Below are positions 62,910 to 64,000 of a DNA stretch of 64,000 bases, one piece after another. Source of the stretch: Cliona cf. orientalis. Its lineage: Eukaryota > Porifera > Demospongiae > Clionaida > Clionaidae. Below the pieces are notes generated by a model that saw only the letters and a program-made list of their open reading frames with translations, searched no databases and was not told the origin of the DNA. Position numbers and translations under genes: made by a program. Each line of letters starts with the position of its first letter. The first letter of the stretch is position 1. Location: positions 3,596,001 to 3,660,000 of the forward strand of contig OZ005695.1 of NCBI GenBank assembly GCA_963930775.1, read 5' to 3'.

Positions 62910-62915
62910 TTTATA
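62910..62915 (-). promoter_or_regulatory. TATA box of the broken 22088-type copy
   Basis: GATCTATAAATAGGAAC on the minus strand, identical to 23157-23162. Confidence 0.55.
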
Positions 62916-63109
62916 GATCTCCAAGCTTGCATGCCACTTTAAAGTTATACGACATTGTACCATCTGCGTAATATTATATCATGCATGCTAACCCGTGTAC
63001 TTTTCTATCAACAAAGAGTTAGAGTAATAATACCTCTCCGAATGTGACGCACCTGCTAAGTGCTGATAACTGCATTCCATAGGTCTCCTAGCTTGCGATG
63101 AATAGATAT

Positions 63110-63460
63110 TTTACATTTATGTCCACTTCAAAGTTGCCTGGACATGTGCAGGTATTATTGTAATGTCATCTGAGTCACACAATGAATGGACAATACGTTT
63201 TACATTTATGTCCACTTCAAATTGCCTGGCCATCTGCAAGTATTGTGGTGTCATCTGAGTCACACAATGAATGGATAATAGCTAATTCTCATTTGACGTT
63301 TATGTCCACTTCAAAGTTGGCTGGCCATCTGCAGGTATTATTGTAGGACATCTGAGTCACACAATGAATGGACAATAATACGTTTATGTCCACTTCAAAG
63401 TTGCCTGGCCATCTGCAGGTATTATTGTGATGTCATCTGAGTCACACAATGAATGAACGA
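63110..63460. repeat. Minisatellite, duplicate array
   Basis: The same four units in the same order as 23355-23705, with a few substitutions and no unit gain or loss. The flank to 64000 also matches 23706-24230. Confidence 0.75.
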
Positions 63461-64000
63461 TAATTTTTTGTATGTTGCCCCTACATGCACAGGTAGCTAA
63501 AGGTTGGTGGTCAATTATGCACTTTTTTGTCAACAAAGCAATAATATTGTACCTCTCCCGTTGTGACACATCTATTTCTAGCTGCTATACATTTGTATTA
63601 AGGACCATGGCCTGGAAACTTGTTATTTCGGAGTCCTAATTTGTGTGCTCTAACTATACTGAGTACTGTTACTGTATGGAAGCCATATTTTCCACACTTT
63701 CGCTCTAATTGCAAATCGCCCTTCTAAAAGATGTGCCACCTAGTAGCTACCTGGACCAGAATGTTAATTTCCGTGCTCTAATTATGCGCCACCCAAGGCT
63801 GGTAATAATTTTGGTGCGTTAATTGGTAATAATATGCTCTGATCCACATGGAGCCTGACTGTGATTATCACCACCTCCTCACACTATCCACTTTGCTTGG
63901 CTACAATAATTGTCATGAAATAATAATATTATGATCTTGACTTCAGCTTCATACATATAATATGCAAATATCAAAACTTTATACTGTTTTAGGATGACAT

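Noticed and set aside
1..64000. tRNA or rRNA genes
   Set aside because: I looked for cloverleaf and B-box-like GGTTCRA words and for rRNA-like conserved stretches and found none I could support.

Overview
This window looks like nuclear DNA of a non-bilaterian marine animal, most likely a demosponge; a cnidarian is the main alternative. The evidence is spliced exons of eukaryotic eIF3B, TATA boxes upstream of secreted-protein genes, a LINE retrotransposon, many inverted-repeat MITEs, AT-rich DNA full of microsatellites, and a dominant secreted protein family resembling proteins annotated in corals, anemones and sponges as fibrinogen-like or skeletal-organic-matrix-protein-5-like. The phylum is inferred, not proven.

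The main content is one tandem gene family, called FRDL here (fibrinogen-related-domain-like secreted protein). All recognisable copies are on the minus strand and none shows an intron. Eight copies have complete reading frames (5096-6085, 11211-12218, 15306-16313, 18297-19292, 22088-23062, 29153-30160, 45346-46356, 56539-57546). One more runs off the left edge (1-343), four are nearly intact but broken by small insertions (33000-34015, 50314-51313, 52361-53347, 61840-62812), and about a dozen are relics. The conserved body has a signal peptide, a Cys-rich core with three N-glycosylation sequons, and a near-invariant C-terminal block. Variation is concentrated in the N-terminal segment and in one length-variable loop before a CPC motif.

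The array has grown by segmental duplication. About 10.14-15.5 kb is repeated at 55.76-60.8 kb, and about 22.0-24.2 kb at 61.8-64.0 kb. A third copy of 14.16-16.4 kb is at 27.63-30.25 kb, and 6.0-6.7 kb recurs at 51.2-52.0 kb. The 3' end of eIF3B (plus strand) is carried along with these units: two copies of the last five exons and a third copy of only the last exon.

From 34.4 to 40.6 kb lies a 6.16 kb composite element. Its inverted termini are built of 12-bp tandem repeats and are flanked by a 6-bp target duplication. Inside is a LINE with an ORF1 that carries a SAND domain plus coiled coil, an RRM-like ORF1 part, and an endonuclease/reverse-transcriptase ORF2. ORF1b and ORF2 share one frame and are separated by a single TAG. 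From 41.5 to 48.5 kb there are four relics of a small Cys-rich transmembrane-hairpin gene mixed with FRDL relics. MITEs of several families are scattered throughout, and several can be proved by empty sites in paralogous copies.

The most unusual signals are the SAND-domain LINE, the foldback-like composite, recurrent short palindromic insertions (AGCT, TGCA, AGATCT and others) that disrupt FRDL copies, a circularly permuted FRDL relic, and the mosaic structure of several FRDL genes. All similarity statements rest on reading the sequence and on family knowledge; no search was run.
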